64,000 nt of DNA from Ruminococcus gauvreauii (GCF_025151995.1 NZ_CP102290.1:1860001-1924000), one strand, 5' to 3'. Shown: positions 25,835 through 35,383, counted from the first letter of the stretch. Made by a program: numbers and translations. The notes: generated by a model from the letters alone, not told the origin.

Positions 25835-27718
25835 TTATGTCTGCGTGCGGTATCCCTGAAGATATACCAGAAGAACTGAGATATCCGCGGGTGAGACGCC
25901 TGATATCCTGGAGGCCTGTCCTATGTTTTCCGGCCGGTACAGGTTCAGCTTCTGAACTGCCTCGATACGGAGACTCCTGATTTGATTATAATCAATATCC
26001 TCCGGTATCTTTTTTGATTCCATCTTCTTAAACTGCTCCACCTGTTTTAACTGCCGTTTGATATACCCGCTGTATTTAATATTGATATTCACCTGTTCCG
26101 TTACATCGTACGGAAGATCTGGCCTCGCAGGGTCAATCTCTTTCAGATCGTCGTAACTCAGTTCCGGCCTGCGAATCAGTTCTCCCAGTGTTGTTCCTGA
26201 CTTTAATACCGTACTGTTGTGATCCTCCAGAAGCTTCTGTACTTCCCTGGAAGCACCGATACTGGTATTTTCTACCCTTTTGGTCTCCTCTTCGATCTGC
26301 CGTTCCTTTATCAGCAGTCTCTGGTAATCCTCTTCACCGATCAGTCCCGCCTCATACCCCTTTTTTCTAAGCCGGAGGTCTGCATTGTCCTGTCTCAGAA
26401 GCAGCCGGTATTCCGCGCGGCTCGTCATCATACGGTAAGGCTCTTTATTTTCCTTCGTCACAAGATCATCAATCAATACACCGATATAGGACTCTGAGCG
26501 GTCCAGCACCAGAGGCTGTTTCCCCTTGATCTTAAGCGCCGCATTGATTCCTGCGATCAGGCCCTGTGCGGCAGCTTCCTCATATCCCGAACTTCCATTG
26601 AACTGTCCTCCGCTGAATAATCCTCTGATCGTCTTAAACTCAAGAGACGGCCGAAGCTGCCGCGGATTGATGCAGTCATATTCGATCGCGTAGGCATTTC
26701 TGACGATTTTTGCATTCTCAAGACCAGGCACAGAGTGATACATTTCATGCTGCACATCCTCCGGAAGAGAACTCGACATTCCCCCAACATACATTTCATT
26801 CGTGTACAGTCCTTCGGGTTCCAGAAACACCTGATGGCGGTTTTTGTCCGCAAACTTCACTACCTTATCTTCAATCGAAGGACAGTACCTGGGACCTGTT
26901 CCCTCTATCATACCTGAATACAGCGGCGATCGGTCCAGATTATTCCGGATGATCTCATGCGTTTTTTCACTGGTATAAGTGAGCCAGCACGACGACTGAT
27001 CGATCTGTACATCTTCCGGATCCGTGGAAAATGAAAAAGGAACGACTCTTTCATCTCCGAACTGCTCTTCCATCTTCGTAAAATCAATACTTCTCCTGTC
27101 AATCCTGGCAGGTGTCCCCGTCTTAAACCGGAGAATTTCAATTCCATTTTTTCTCAGAGAATCTGTCAGATAGTTGGCAGCCTGAAGCCCGTTTGGCCCT
27201 GTCTCATTGCTGATATCCCCATAGATACATCTGGCCTTCAGATACGTACCGGTACACAATATCACTGCACTGCACAAATATGTTGCCTGCGAAAATGTCT
27301 TTACCCCTTTTATCACGCCGTCTTCCACGATCAGTTCTGTCACTTCCGCCTGTTTCACCGTCAGACGCTCCTGGTTCTCCAGTATGCCGCGCATACGCTC
27401 ACTGTACGCATGCTTATCTGCCTGTGCCCTGAGCGAATGCACTGCAGGTCCCTTTGACCTGTTCAGCATTTTGGACTGTATAAATGTTTTATCAATATTC
27501 CTGCCCATTTCCCCGCCGAGAGCGTCAATCTCTCTCACCAGATGTCCTTTTGAACTTCCGCCGATATTGGGGTTACACGGCATCAGTGCGATACTGTCCA
27601 CACTGACAGTAAAAATAATGGTTTCCATCCCCAGCCTTGCGCAGGCAAGTGCCGCTTCACAACCCGCATGACCCGCTCCTATCACCGCAACATCATATCT
27701 TTCCACTAACGTATTCAT
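25835..27718 (-). CDS. mnmG: tRNA uridine-5-carboxymethylaminomethyl synthesis enzyme MnmG (GidA)
   Basis: A 627-residue FAD-dependent enzyme that works with MnmE to modify U34 of tRNAs. The N-terminal FAD site is VIGAGHAGCEAALACA. GLFSGGQFNGSSGYEEAAAQG and the C-terminal helical domain ending in ASRISGVSPADISVLLVYL are family hallmarks. It is 12 bp after mnmE and 25 bp before rsmG. Confidence 0.98.
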   Translation of the reverse strand: MNTLVERYDVAVIGAGHAGCEAALACARLGMETIIFTVSVDSIALMPCNPNIGGSSKGHLVREIDALGGEMGRNIDKTFIQSKMLNRSKGPAVHSLRAQADKHAYSERMRGILENQERLTVKQAEVTELIVEDGVIKGVKTFSQATYLCSAVILCTGTYLKARCIYGDISNETGPNGLQAANYLTDSLRKNGIEILRFKTGTPARIDRRSIDFTKMEEQFGDERVVPFSFSTDPEDVQIDQSSCWLTYTSEKTHEIIRNNLDRSPLYSGMIEGTGPRYCPSIEDKVVKFADKNRHQVFLEPEGLYTNEMYVGGMSSSLPEDVQHEMYHSVPGLENAKIVRNAYAIEYDCINPRQLRPSLEFKTIRGLFSGGQFNGSSGYEEAAAQGLIAGINAALKIKGKQPLVLDRSESYIGVLIDDLVTKENKEPYRMMTSRAEYRLLLRQDNADLRLRKKGYEAGLIGEEDYQRLLIKERQIEEETKRVENTSIGASREVQKLLEDHNSTVLKSGTTLGELIRRPELSYDDLKEIDPARPDLPYDVTEQVNINIKYSGYIKRQLKQVEQFKKMESKKIPEDIDYNQIRSLRIEAVQKLNLYRPENIGQASRISGVSPADISVLLVYLQGYRTQT

Positions 27719-27730
27719 TCTTTTCTCCTG

Positions 27731-29122
27731 CTATTTGCCTGTACAAAACTTTCCGAAAATTTCATTTACCAGATCTTCCCCTACCGATTCCCCTGTGATA
27801 CTCCCAAGAGACTCATACGCGTTCATAAGATCAATGGAGAAAAAATCCTCCGGCATACCATCTTCGATACTGCATTCAACCAGTTCAAGGCTCCTTTTTG
27901 TCTCGTCAAGCGCCGTCTTATGCCTGAGATTCGTGATATAAATTTCATCATTGAAGCATAACTCTCCCATAAAAAACATATCTTTCATACAATCTTCCAG
28001 CTCTTTGAGTCCCGTCTCCTCCTTCGCTGATATGGATATCACAGGTACAGGTAGATACTGATTTATATCATCTGCCGTCACCTTAATGTTGAGATCCGAT
28101 TTATTCAGCAGTACGATCGCCTTTTTCTCTTCCGACCGGATCATCTCTATGATATCCTCATCATTTTCATCCAGCGGTACCGATGAATCAACCACATAAA
28201 GTATCAGATCCGCATCCTTAGCTCGTTCCCTCGCGCGGCCTACACCTATCTTTTCCACGACATCATCGGTACTGCGTATCCCCGCCGTATCAATAACACG
28301 CAGTGAAATTCCCTGAAGAGTAATCGTCTCTTCCAGAACGTCTCTTGTCGTGCCTGCGATATCCGTGACAATCGCTTTTTCCTCACCCACGAGAAGATTC
28401 AAAAGTGAAGACTTTCCCGCGTTTGGCTTGCCGACAATGACTGTTTTTATTCCTTCCTGAATCATTCTGCCTTCATCCGCCGAATCCAACAGTGCCTGGA
28501 CCTTATTTTTTTCGTTTGCCAGGATAAGCTTTAATTTTTCCCCATAGCCGTCAATGCTGATATGTTCCGGATCATCCAGAGCCGATTCTATAAAGGCTAT
28601 CTGGTATATTATACTCTGACGTATTTCCCTTATTTTCTGTTCCAGTGACCCTTTCAGCTGGCTCAGTGAACTCTTCAGCGCATATTCACTCTTCGCATTA
28701 ATCACGTCAATTACCGCTTCTGCCTTTGACAGGTCAATTCTTCCGTTCAAAAAAGCACGCCTGGTAAATTCGCCCGGCTGTGCAGGTCGCGCCCCATATC
28801 TGACTGCAGTCTCCAAGACCTTTTTTACAGCCAGTACGCCCCCATGACAGTCAATTTCAACCGTATCTTCCCCTGTATAACTGTGGGGTCCCTTCATGAT
28901 CATGACCAGAACCTCATCCACCATTTCATCTTTATCACAGATATGACCATAATGAATGGTATGAGTATCAACCTTGCTGATATCCTTGTCCTCTTTTTTA
29001 GGGCGGAAAATCCTGCTGATCACCTCGATGGAATCCTCACCGCTCATACGGACTATTCCGATTCCCGACGGACTCATGGCGGTTGCGACAGCGGCTATCG
29101 TATCGTTAGACGGAACTGTCAT
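27731..29122 (-). CDS. mnmE: tRNA modification GTPase MnmE (TrmE)
   Basis: A 463-residue potassium-activated GTPase, partner of MnmG. It has an N-terminal folate-binding domain, a helical domain and an inserted G domain: G1 GKPNAGKSSLLN, G3 DTAGIRST and G4 LNKSD. The C-terminus FCTGK is the catalytic Cys motif. ATG 29122 is chosen because GGGAG is 8 nt upstream and the protein then starts MTVPSNDTIAAVATAMS, as expected; longer starts add a non-conserved tail. Confidence 0.97.
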   Translation of the reverse strand: MTVPSNDTIAAVATAMSPSGIGIVRMSGEDSIEVISRIFRPKKEDKDISKVDTHTIHYGHICDKDEMVDEVLVMIMKGPHSYTGEDTVEIDCHGGVLAVKKVLETAVRYGARPAQPGEFTRRAFLNGRIDLSKAEAVIDVINAKSEYALKSSLSQLKGSLEQKIREIRQSIIYQIAFIESALDDPEHISIDGYGEKLKLILANEKNKVQALLDSADEGRMIQEGIKTVIVGKPNAGKSSLLNLLVGEEKAIVTDIAGTTRDVLEETITLQGISLRVIDTAGIRSTDDVVEKIGVGRARERAKDADLILYVVDSSVPLDENDEDIIEMIRSEEKKAIVLLNKSDLNIKVTADDINQYLPVPVISISAKEETGLKELEDCMKDMFFMGELCFNDEIYITNLRHKTALDETKRSLELVECSIEDGMPEDFFSIDLMNAYESLGSITGESVGEDLVNEIFGKFCTGK

Positions 29123-29165
29123 CTTCATTACTCCCTTCAGGCAAAAAGCTCTTTCAAAACATAAA

Positions 29166-29200
29166 TACCTCACTTAAATTCAAAAAATTTAGGTGAGGTA
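29166..29200. terminator. Stem-loop between jag and mnmE
   Basis: A 15-bp inverted repeat (29166-29180 with 29186-29200, one G-T pair) and 5-nt loop. On the minus strand the 3' arm is followed by TTTATGTTTTG, so it may attenuate transcripts passing from jag into mnmE. Confidence 0.6.
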
Positions 29201-29221
29201 CTATGAAAGGCTCATGGCCTC

Positions 29222-30046
29222 CTATTTTTTTAATGTTACAACAACATGACGGTAAGGCTCACTGCCTTCACTGTACGTCTCTACATATTTGTTTCCCTGA
29301 AGCACAGAATGAATGATCCTTCTCTCATAAGGATTCATGGGTTCCAGTGCAACCGGTTTTCTGGTCTTTCTCACTTTATAAGCAATATTCTTCGCCAGAT
29401 TTTCCAATGTATCTTTTCTGCGGCTTCTGTAATTCTCCGTATCGAGTTTTACACGAATATAGTGTTCCTGTCCCTTATTTACAACAAGGCTTGTCAGATA
29501 CTGAAGGGAATCAAGCGTCTGTCCTCTTTTTCCGATCAGCATTCCCATATCAGCGCCGGAAAAATCGATATCCAGATTTCCCGTATTTTTCTGATATACA
29601 ATAGTAATCTCAACTGGAACTTCCATTGCTTTAAATACACTGTCCAAAAATTCACGTGCCGCGTCTTCAATTCCCTTAATTTCTTCCGGCGTTCTCTCAA
29701 CTACCACATATTCTTTTTTCTCAGGAGCCGGTACTTTTTCTGTCATCGGCGGTTTTTCGGATGGTTTAGGCTTTTCCTGTTTTTTCTCCTGTTTCTTTTC
29801 CTTTTTAAACTCTTTTTTAGGCTCTTTCTTAACTTCAGGCTTTACAGGTTTTATTTCTTCAACAGGCTCGACAATCTCTTTTCTCCGCGCTTTAATAATC
29901 GCCGGTTTGCTTCCAAATCCTAAAAATCCGGAACTTCCTTCCCGCACAACCTGTATTTCAAGATTATCACTGGAGGTTTCCAAAGTAAGACATGCTTTGG
30001 TAATTGCATCGTCAACGGTTTTTGCGGAAATTTCAATAAACTCCAT
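29222..30046 (-). CDS. jag: RNA-binding protein Jag/KhpB (SpoIIIJ-associated)
   Basis: A 274-residue protein. It has the Jag_N domain at residues 1-52 (MEFIEISAKTVDDAIT with SSGFLGFGSKPAII), a Lys/Glu/Pro-rich linker of about 70 residues, a KH domain (GADMGMLIGKRGQTLDSLQYL) and an R3H domain (LEPMNPYERRIIHSVLQ). These proteins bind RNA and are linked to cell-envelope control and, in sporulating relatives, to SpoIIIJ. Start at ATG 30046; the TTG two codons earlier is less likely. It follows yidC by 11 bp. Confidence 0.96.
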   Translation of the reverse strand: MEFIEISAKTVDDAITKACLTLETSSDNLEIQVVREGSSGFLGFGSKPAIIKARRKEIVEPVEEIKPVKPEVKKEPKKEFKKEKKQEKKQEKPKPSEKPPMTEKVPAPEKKEYVVVERTPEEIKGIEDAAREFLDSVFKAMEVPVEITIVYQKNTGNLDIDFSGADMGMLIGKRGQTLDSLQYLTSLVVNKGQEHYIRVKLDTENYRSRRKDTLENLAKNIAYKVRKTRKPVALEPMNPYERRIIHSVLQGNKYVETYSEGSEPYRHVVVTLKK

Positions 30047-30057
30047 AACCAATCCCC

Positions 30058-31344
30058 CTATTTCTTCCTGTTCTTTTCATCAAACTGTTTAACCATATTT
30101 GCCTTTGAAGCAATACTGTTTGGTTTCACATTTCCACTGTTGTAATATTCAGTAGCCTTTCTGACTGCTTCTTCTCTCTCTTCTGCAGAAGCAGCGTTCA
30201 CCGGCTCATTGATCCTGCGTACGTTCTGTGTTGCCTGCTGTGTAATCTTTTGCGGAGGAAGTCCCTTCTTCTCGCGTTTCTTCTGCGCCTTCTCCTGGTT
30301 TTTCTTAATCAGGTCATCCATATCGATCTTCGTCATATGCCTGTTGATGATCAGCTGCTGAATACTTCTGAATACTGCACCCGCAATCCAGTAGATACCG
30401 ATACCTACCGGAAATGTAACACAGAAAAATGCGGACATAATCGGCATAACCGTATTCATACTCTTCATTGATGCATCCATCGCACTGGGTGCATCTCCAT
30501 TTGCAGCTGTCGCCGGCTGCGGCATTAGCTTATAGTTGAGCCACTGTGTCAGCCATGCAAGTACCGGAATCAATATTGCTCCGATTACGAGAAGCCACTG
30601 ACCGGAAGAAAAACCGTCTTTGATCAGAATAAAGGGTGTATCTGAAATATTTAATCCCAGAAACATATTCACATTCGTGATACTTTCTTTTGTCGTATTG
30701 ATAATATTGGTAAAACCGCTGAAGTCACCTACATGCGCAATCGCTTCCCATTGATTGGTCGTCAGATTGTACAGCATATCAATGATAGAATTCGTACTTG
30801 CGACACCATTTTCCACAGCCAGCTTTGTTGTGGTTATTTTATTTTCATCAATAAAAGTCTGAAGAATCTCAGTAAAATTAGGTATCGACGTTATTTTTGT
30901 TACAAGACCTGTAAATACTTCCCTTACGCTGGAAATATATCCCGGTATATGATAAATAACCTGGTACAATGCAAACATAACGGGCAGTGTGATCAGCATC
31001 TGACCACAGCTTCCAGTCGGAGAAACACCGTATTTCTGATAAATTGCCTGTGTCTCTTCCTGCATTTTTTCCATGGATTTCTGATCTTTTTTGCCTTTAT
31101 ATTTCTGCTGCACTTTCTGAATCTCAGGCATCATAATGCTGTTGAGTTTCGAGAATTTCTGTTGTTTTATCTGCAGCGGCGTCATCAGAAGATACATTAC
31201 AAATGTAAATAAGATGATTGCGATACCAATATTGGGAATCCCTATCTGTTCCAGGCACCAATATATCCCACTGATAACATATCCAAGAATATCAGCTATC
31301 CATCCGATAATCGGCATTGTTGATTTTGTCAAAAAGATATCCAA
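30058..31344 (-). CDS. yidC: Membrane protein insertase YidC/Oxa1 (TTG start)
   Basis: A 428-residue membrane insertase that helps place proteins in the cytoplasmic membrane. It has several transmembrane helices (IGIAIILFTFVMYLLMTPLQIK, GSCGQMLITLPVMFALYQVIY, TVMPIMSAFFCVTFPVGIGIYWIAGA) and a basic cytoplasmic tail rich in Lys and Gln. TTG 31344 has AAGGAGG at about 9 nt; an ATG at 31317 is an alternative. It lies in the canonical order rnpA-yidD-yidC-jag. Confidence 0.95.
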   Translation of the reverse strand: MDIFLTKSTMPIIGWIADILGYVISGIYWCLEQIGIPNIGIAIILFTFVMYLLMTPLQIKQQKFSKLNSIMMPEIQKVQQKYKGKKDQKSMEKMQEETQAIYQKYGVSPTGSCGQMLITLPVMFALYQVIYHIPGYISSVREVFTGLVTKITSIPNFTEILQTFIDENKITTTKLAVENGVASTNSIIDMLYNLTTNQWEAIAHVGDFSGFTNIINTTKESITNVNMFLGLNISDTPFILIKDGFSSGQWLLVIGAILIPVLAWLTQWLNYKLMPQPATAANGDAPSAMDASMKSMNTVMPIMSAFFCVTFPVGIGIYWIAGAVFRSIQQLIINRHMTKIDMDDLIKKNQEKAQKKREKKGLPPQKITQQATQNVRRINEPVNAASAEEREEAVRKATEYYNSGNVKPNSIASKANMVKQFDEKNRKK

Positions 31345-31365
31345 ACCAATTTTCCTCCTTGTACT

Positions 31366-31575
31366 TTATGGAACCGGATCATAGCCGCCTTTCGAGAAGG
31401 GATTACATCGTAATATTCTCCATATTGCTAATATACTTCCTTTGAAAGCCCCATATTTTTGAATTGCTTCTAATCCGTAATTTGAACAGGTTGGTGTATA
31501 CGGACAGCATGTTCTCTTTAAAGGTGATAAATATTTTTGATAAAACTTAATCATTCTAATCAATATTATTTTCAT
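31366..31575 (-). CDS. yidD: Membrane protein insertion efficiency factor YidD
   Basis: A 69-residue member of the YidD (Haemolytic/DUF37) family. The three-Cys core is visible: TCCPYTPTCSNYGLEAI followed by RCNPFSKGGYDPV. It assists YidC. It overlaps the end of rnpA by 20 bp, as often seen. Confidence 0.95.
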   Translation of the reverse strand: MKIILIRMIKFYQKYLSPLKRTCCPYTPTCSNYGLEAIQKYGAFKGSILAIWRILRCNPFSKGGYDPVP

Positions 31576-31915
31576 TTTTACTTTTTAGAATATGATGCAT
31601 CTTCCCGAGATGCATCAATGCACTTTCTATATGCGCGTAATCTCTGTCTTTTGCATTTACTCTTGCAATGACTACAATATCCATTCCGTTTTGGAATAAT
31701 TCTTCATTTAACCGATAACTCTCTCTGATCAGTCTGGTCAATCTATGACGTACGATACTGTTTCCAACCTTCTTACTGACAGATATACCCAGACGATTTT
31801 TTTCCAATTGGTTCCTATATACATACATTACCAGATATTTATTTGCAAGCGACGTTCCGTTTTTGTAAACCAACTGAAAATCTCTGTTTTTCTTTAAACT
31901 CTCCGAATTTTTCAT
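31556..31915 (-). CDS. rnpA: Ribonuclease P protein component
   Basis: A 119-residue protein cofactor of RNase P, which matures tRNA 5' ends. The RNR motif region NRLGISVSKKVGNSIVRHRL with LIRESYR is diagnostic. It follows rpmH by 62 bp. Confidence 0.97.
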   Translation of the reverse strand: MKNSESLKKNRDFQLVYKNGTSLANKYLVMYVYRNQLEKNRLGISVSKKVGNSIVRHRLTRLIRESYRLNEELFQNGMDIVVIARVNAKDRDYAHIESALMHLGKMHHILKSKNENNID

Positions 31916-31958
31916 AGAATGATTCCCTTAATTAACGGCAAAAATATAAGAGAAGAAA

Positions 31959-31980
31959 AGACCACATAACTGCGGTCTTA
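31959..31980 (-). terminator. Weak stem-loop after rpmH
   Basis: On the minus strand AAGACC pairs with GGTCTT around a 10-nt loop and is followed by TTTCTTCTC. It overlaps the rpmH stop. It probably gives partial termination, so that the abundant L34 mRNA exceeds rnpA. Confidence 0.45.
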
Positions 31981-32112
31981 TGCTGATAAACTTTTTCTTC
32001 CTTTTAATCTTCTTGCAGCTAAAACTTTTCTTCCGCCTTTTGTGGCCATTCTCGCTCTGAATCCGTGAACTTTAGCTCTGGATCTCTTTTTCGGCTGAAA
32101 TGTCATTTTCAT
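31978..32112 (-). CDS. rpmH: 50S ribosomal protein L34
   Basis: A 44-residue basic protein: MKMTFQPKKRSRAKVHGF at the start, then RARMATKGGRKVLAARRLKG, the unmistakable L34 sequence. It is a large-subunit ribosomal protein. The good ribosome site GGAGGTG lies upstream of 32112. It is divergent from dnaA across the origin, as in most Firmicutes. Confidence 0.98.
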   Translation of the reverse strand: MKMTFQPKKRSRAKVHGFRARMATKGGRKVLAARRLKGRKSLSA

Positions 32113-32476
32113 AATTCTGGCACCTCCTTTAAAAACCAAATATCTATCATATATGGTAATTTATAATCTTCATGTATGCACGAAAACATCATTTCAATTA
32201 TATTCATATTACTCTCCTAAGTCAAGTAAAATTCAGGTTTTTTTTGATTTACGCCGTATTTTCTTAAATATCACATAGTTTACGTAATACTATCCACATT
32301 TTGTGGATAACTTGTGGATAAAATGCGATTTTTATGTGGTTATATGAGCACCATCCTTAATTTTTGTTTGAAATACACTGTTTCGTCAATGTGAATAATA
32401 AAAACCTTTATACACATTTCGAACAATAACTACATTTTATGGTAACTGATTATTGTCCAGCTTCCAGAATTAATCA

Positions 32477-32505
32477 TTGCGTAAAATCCCGTTTTATTAT
32501 AATAT
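32477..32505 (+). promoter_or_regulatory. Predicted dnaA promoter
   Basis: TTGCGT at 32477-32482, a 17-bp spacer and TAATAT at 32500-32505; TATAAT at 32498-32503 overlaps with a 15-bp spacer. It lies downstream of the DnaA-box cluster, so autoregulation by DnaA is plausible. Confidence 0.55.
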
Positions 32506-32551
32506 AAGGTAGAGATATTATATAAAATGGATTGATTGATAAGTCGTTGCC

Positions 32552-32574
32552 AGGGTCCTGTTCTGCAGGACCCT
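32552..32574 (+). promoter_or_regulatory. Stem-loop in the dnaA leader
   Basis: AGGGTCCTG (32552-32560) and CAGGACCCT (32566-32574) form a perfect 9-bp GC-rich stem with a 5-nt loop. There is no T-run, so it is not a simple terminator. It lies 78 nt before the dnaA ATG and may affect message stability or initiation. Confidence 0.55.
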
Positions 32575-32652
32575 TAGGGCGATACGATATAATATCACAT
32601 AATTTGTGGTTCAAAGCTGTGTTTATACTTATAGGAAACGGGGACTATTAAA

Positions 32653-33996
32653 ATGAACATTATTATAAAAAAGTGGAATGATATTCTGGATATGGTAAAA
32701 AAAGAGCATGAACTCTCAGACGTATCATTTACAACATGGTTAAAACCTTTGACGGTACATAGCGTAGATAATGACGTTGTTACCATTCTTGTGCCTTCTA
32801 CGGAATTTATTAATTATATCAGTAAGAAGTACACACTTCCTATTAAAGTCGCAATCACGGAAGTTACTGGAATTAGCTGTGAAATAAAATTCATTATACC
32901 GGAAGATATCCCGAAAGTAATAGAAACACAGCCGCAGGCCATCAATGAAAATCTGATCAATGCCAACCTGAATGAGAAATACACTTTTGATACATTTGTC
33001 GTAGGAAGCAATAATAAATTTGCTCACGCAGCCTCTCTCGCAGTAGCGGAGTCCCCCGGCGACATTTATAATCCTCTGTTTTTATATGGAGGAGTGGGAC
33101 TGGGTAAAACTCATCTTATGCACTCGATCGCACATTTTATTCTTCAGACAGACCCCTCGAAAAGGGTTCTCTATGTAACGAGTGAGGATTTTACAAACGA
33201 AGTTATTGAATCCATCCGTAATGGCAATAACACGGCTATGTCAAAATTTCGTGAAAAATACAGAAACATTGATGTTTTACTGGTGGATGACGTACAGTTC
33301 ATTATTGGTAAGGAATCTACCCAGGAAGAATTTTTCCACACCTTTAATGCGCTTCACAGCGCCAGAAAACAGATCATCATATCATCCGATAAGCCGCCGA
33401 AAGATATGGAAATACTGGAAGACAGAATTCGTTCCCGATTTGAATGGGGATTGATCGCCGATATTTCATCTCCTGATTATGAGACTCGAATGGCAATTCT
33501 TCGGAAAAAAGAAGAACTGGATGGATATAACGTCGATGATTCTGTTATTGAATACATCGCAACAAACATAAAGTCAAATATCCGTGAACTGGAAGGCTCT
33601 CTTAATAAAATTATGGCTTACGCTAACCTGGAAAAACGGGAAGTCACCCTGGAACTGGCTGAACAGGTACTGAAAGATATTATTTCCCCGGATGCGAAAA
33701 AAGTAATCACACCCGAGTTAATCATCACAACTGTCGCTGAACACTTTGATGTCACTGCCGACGATATAAAAGGAAGTAAGAGGAGTCAGAAAGTTACTTT
33801 TCCACGACAGATCGTTATGTATTTATGCCGTGAAATGACGGGTCTTACTCTTGCCGGCGTTGCAAAGGCCCTTGGAAAAAGCGATCATACGACAGTGATC
33901 AATGCTATAAAAAAAATAGAAAAGGAAATGGAAAACTCTTCTGATCTTGAAACTACCATTTCCGTACTGAAGAAGAAGATTAATCCTCCTTCTTAA
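32653..33996 (+). CDS. dnaA: Chromosomal replication initiator protein DnaA
   Basis: A 447-residue AAA+ initiator that binds DnaA boxes and opens oriC. Domain I starts NIIIKKWNDILDMVKKEH. Domain II is short. Domain III has Walker A GGVGLGKTHLMHSIAH and Walker B VDDVQFI. Domain IV has the DNA-binding signature with KSDHTTVI near the end. The ribosome site is weak (CGGGGA), possibly limiting expression. It is flanked by DnaA-box clusters on both sides. Confidence 0.98.
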   Translation: MNIIIKKWNDILDMVKKEHELSDVSFTTWLKPLTVHSVDNDVVTILVPSTEFINYISKKYTLPIKVAITEVTGISCEIKFIIPEDIPKVIETQPQAINENLINANLNEKYTFDTFVVGSNNKFAHAASLAVAESPGDIYNPLFLYGGVGLGKTHLMHSIAHFILQTDPSKRVLYVTSEDFTNEVIESIRNGNNTAMSKFREKYRNIDVLLVDDVQFIIGKESTQEEFFHTFNALHSARKQIIISSDKPPKDMEILEDRIRSRFEWGLIADISSPDYETRMAILRKKEELDGYNVDDSVIEYIATNIKSNIRELEGSLNKIMAYANLEKREVTLELAEQVLKDIISPDAKKVITPELIITTVAEHFDVTADDIKGSKRSQKVTFPRQIVMYLCREMTGLTLAGVAKALGKSDHTTVINAIKKIEKEMENSSDLETTISVLKKKINPPS

Positions 33997-34002
33997 AAAA
34001 AG

Positions 34003-34258
34003 TTATACACATTAATTTGTGGATAATGTGTTTATTGTATGTTGATAATTTGTGGATAATTTTTCTGTTTTTTTTATCAACAATGTGTACACACTTTAAC
34101 TTCATTACTTTAACATATTTATCCACGGGTATTTTGCTTGTATTTCAGCGCTTTAACCGACATTTTCACAAATCCACAGCCCTTACGGCTAAGACTACGG
34201 ATTTGTTATTAATTTATTTTTCTTAAAGTCACTTTTGACAGGAAGGGAGTTATACACA
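34003..34258. other. DnaA-box cluster, downstream part of oriC (dnaA-dnaN gap)
   Basis: Boxes: TTATACACA at 34003-34011, TGTGGATAA at 34018-34026 and 34051-34059, TTATCCACG at 34119-34127, and TTATACACA at 34250-34258 directly before dnaN. AT-rich tracts, including a run of T at about 34068-34075, could serve as the unwinding element. With the upstream cluster this gives a bipartite origin of the Bacillus type. Confidence 0.9.
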
Positions 34259-34260
34259 TT

Positions 34261-35370
34261 ATGAAGTTAATCTGCTCTAAATCTGAATTGCTTAAAAGTG
34301 TTAACATCACACTCAAAGCAGTTCCATCCAAAACAACCATGCCTATCCTGGAATGTATCCTCATCGATGCTTCCACAAATGAAATTAAATTCACAGCAAA
34401 TGATATGGAACTTGGTATCGAAACGAAAGTCAATGGAACGATTGAAGAAAAAGGCATCGTAGCCCTGGATGCCCGTATATTTTCTGAGATTGTCAGAAAG
34501 CTCCCGGACAGCGATGTTATCATTAAAACAGACGATAAATTAAATACGACCATTTCCTGTGAAAAAGCAAAATTTACAATTCCGGGAAAAGACGGAGAAG
34601 ATTTTGCCTATCTCCCTATTATTGAAAAAAATGACTGTGTGGAAATCTCTCAGTTCACATTAAAAGAAACGATACGTCAGACAATTTTTTCGATCGCTGC
34701 TAATGAAAATAATAAACTTATGACTGGTGAGCTGTTTGAGATAAAAAATAATATCATGAAGATTATTTCCCTCGACGGACATCGAATTGCAATAAGAAAA
34801 ATTGAGTTGAGAGAAAGTTATTCTGATAAAAAAGTGGTAGTACCAGGTAAAACACTGAATGAGATCAGTAAGATTTTATCGGGTGAGATGGAAGATATGG
34901 TTCAGATTTTCTTTACGGAGAATCACATTGTCTTTGAATTCGATGATACGGTCGTTGTATCAAGGCTGATCGAGGGAGAATATTTCAAAATTGATCAAAT
35001 GCTTTCCAGCGATTATGAAACAAAAGTTATGATTAATAAAAAAGAATTTTTAAATTGTATCGACAGGGCGACACTTCTTGTAAAAGAAGGTGATAAGAAA
35101 CCGATCATCATAGATATTCAGGATGGCAATATGCAGCTGAAAATTAATTCTCAGATCGGATCCATGGATGAGGACATTGATATCGAAAAAGAGGGAAAAG
35201 ACATCCTCATTGGATTTAATCCCAAATTCCTGATGGATGCCCTGAAGGTGATCGATGACGAAACGATATCGATCTATCTGGTAAATGCGAAAGCGCCGTG
35301 TTTTATCAAGGATGATATGGAAAATTATATTTATCTCATTCTGCCTGTTAATTTTAACGCGGCAAGATAG
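34261..35370 (+). CDS. dnaN: DNA polymerase III sliding clamp (beta subunit)
   Basis: A 369-residue ring-forming processivity clamp. The sequence starts MKLICSKSELLKSVNITLKAV and has the three-domain repeat, with TMPILECILIDA, LPDSDVIIKTDDKL and a C-terminal IYLILPVN typical of the family. AGGAAGGGAG precedes the ATG, and a DnaA box overlaps this leader. Confidence 0.98.
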   Translation: MKLICSKSELLKSVNITLKAVPSKTTMPILECILIDASTNEIKFTANDMELGIETKVNGTIEEKGIVALDARIFSEIVRKLPDSDVIIKTDDKLNTTISCEKAKFTIPGKDGEDFAYLPIIEKNDCVEISQFTLKETIRQTIFSIAANENNKLMTGELFEIKNNIMKIISLDGHRIAIRKIELRESYSDKKVVVPGKTLNEISKILSGEMEDMVQIFFTENHIVFEFDDTVVVSRLIEGEYFKIDQMLSSDYETKVMINKKEFLNCIDRATLLVKEGDKKPIIIDIQDGNMQLKINSQIGSMDEDIDIEKEGKDILIGFNPKFLMDALKVIDDETISIYLVNAKAPCFIKDDMENYIYLILPVNFNAAR

Positions 35371-35383
35371 GAAAAGGTGAGAA

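Larger units (their letters stand above)
32113..32652. other. Replication origin, upstream part (rpmH-dnaA intergenic region)
   Basis: This 540-bp AT-rich gap contains DnaA boxes: perfect TGTGGATAA at 32302-32310 and 32313-32321, and a TATCCACA match at 32291-32298, forming a tight cluster. Strand bias of the surrounding genes flips here. It also holds the rpmH promoter (minus) and the dnaA promoter and leader (plus). No protein gene is seen. Confidence 0.9.
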
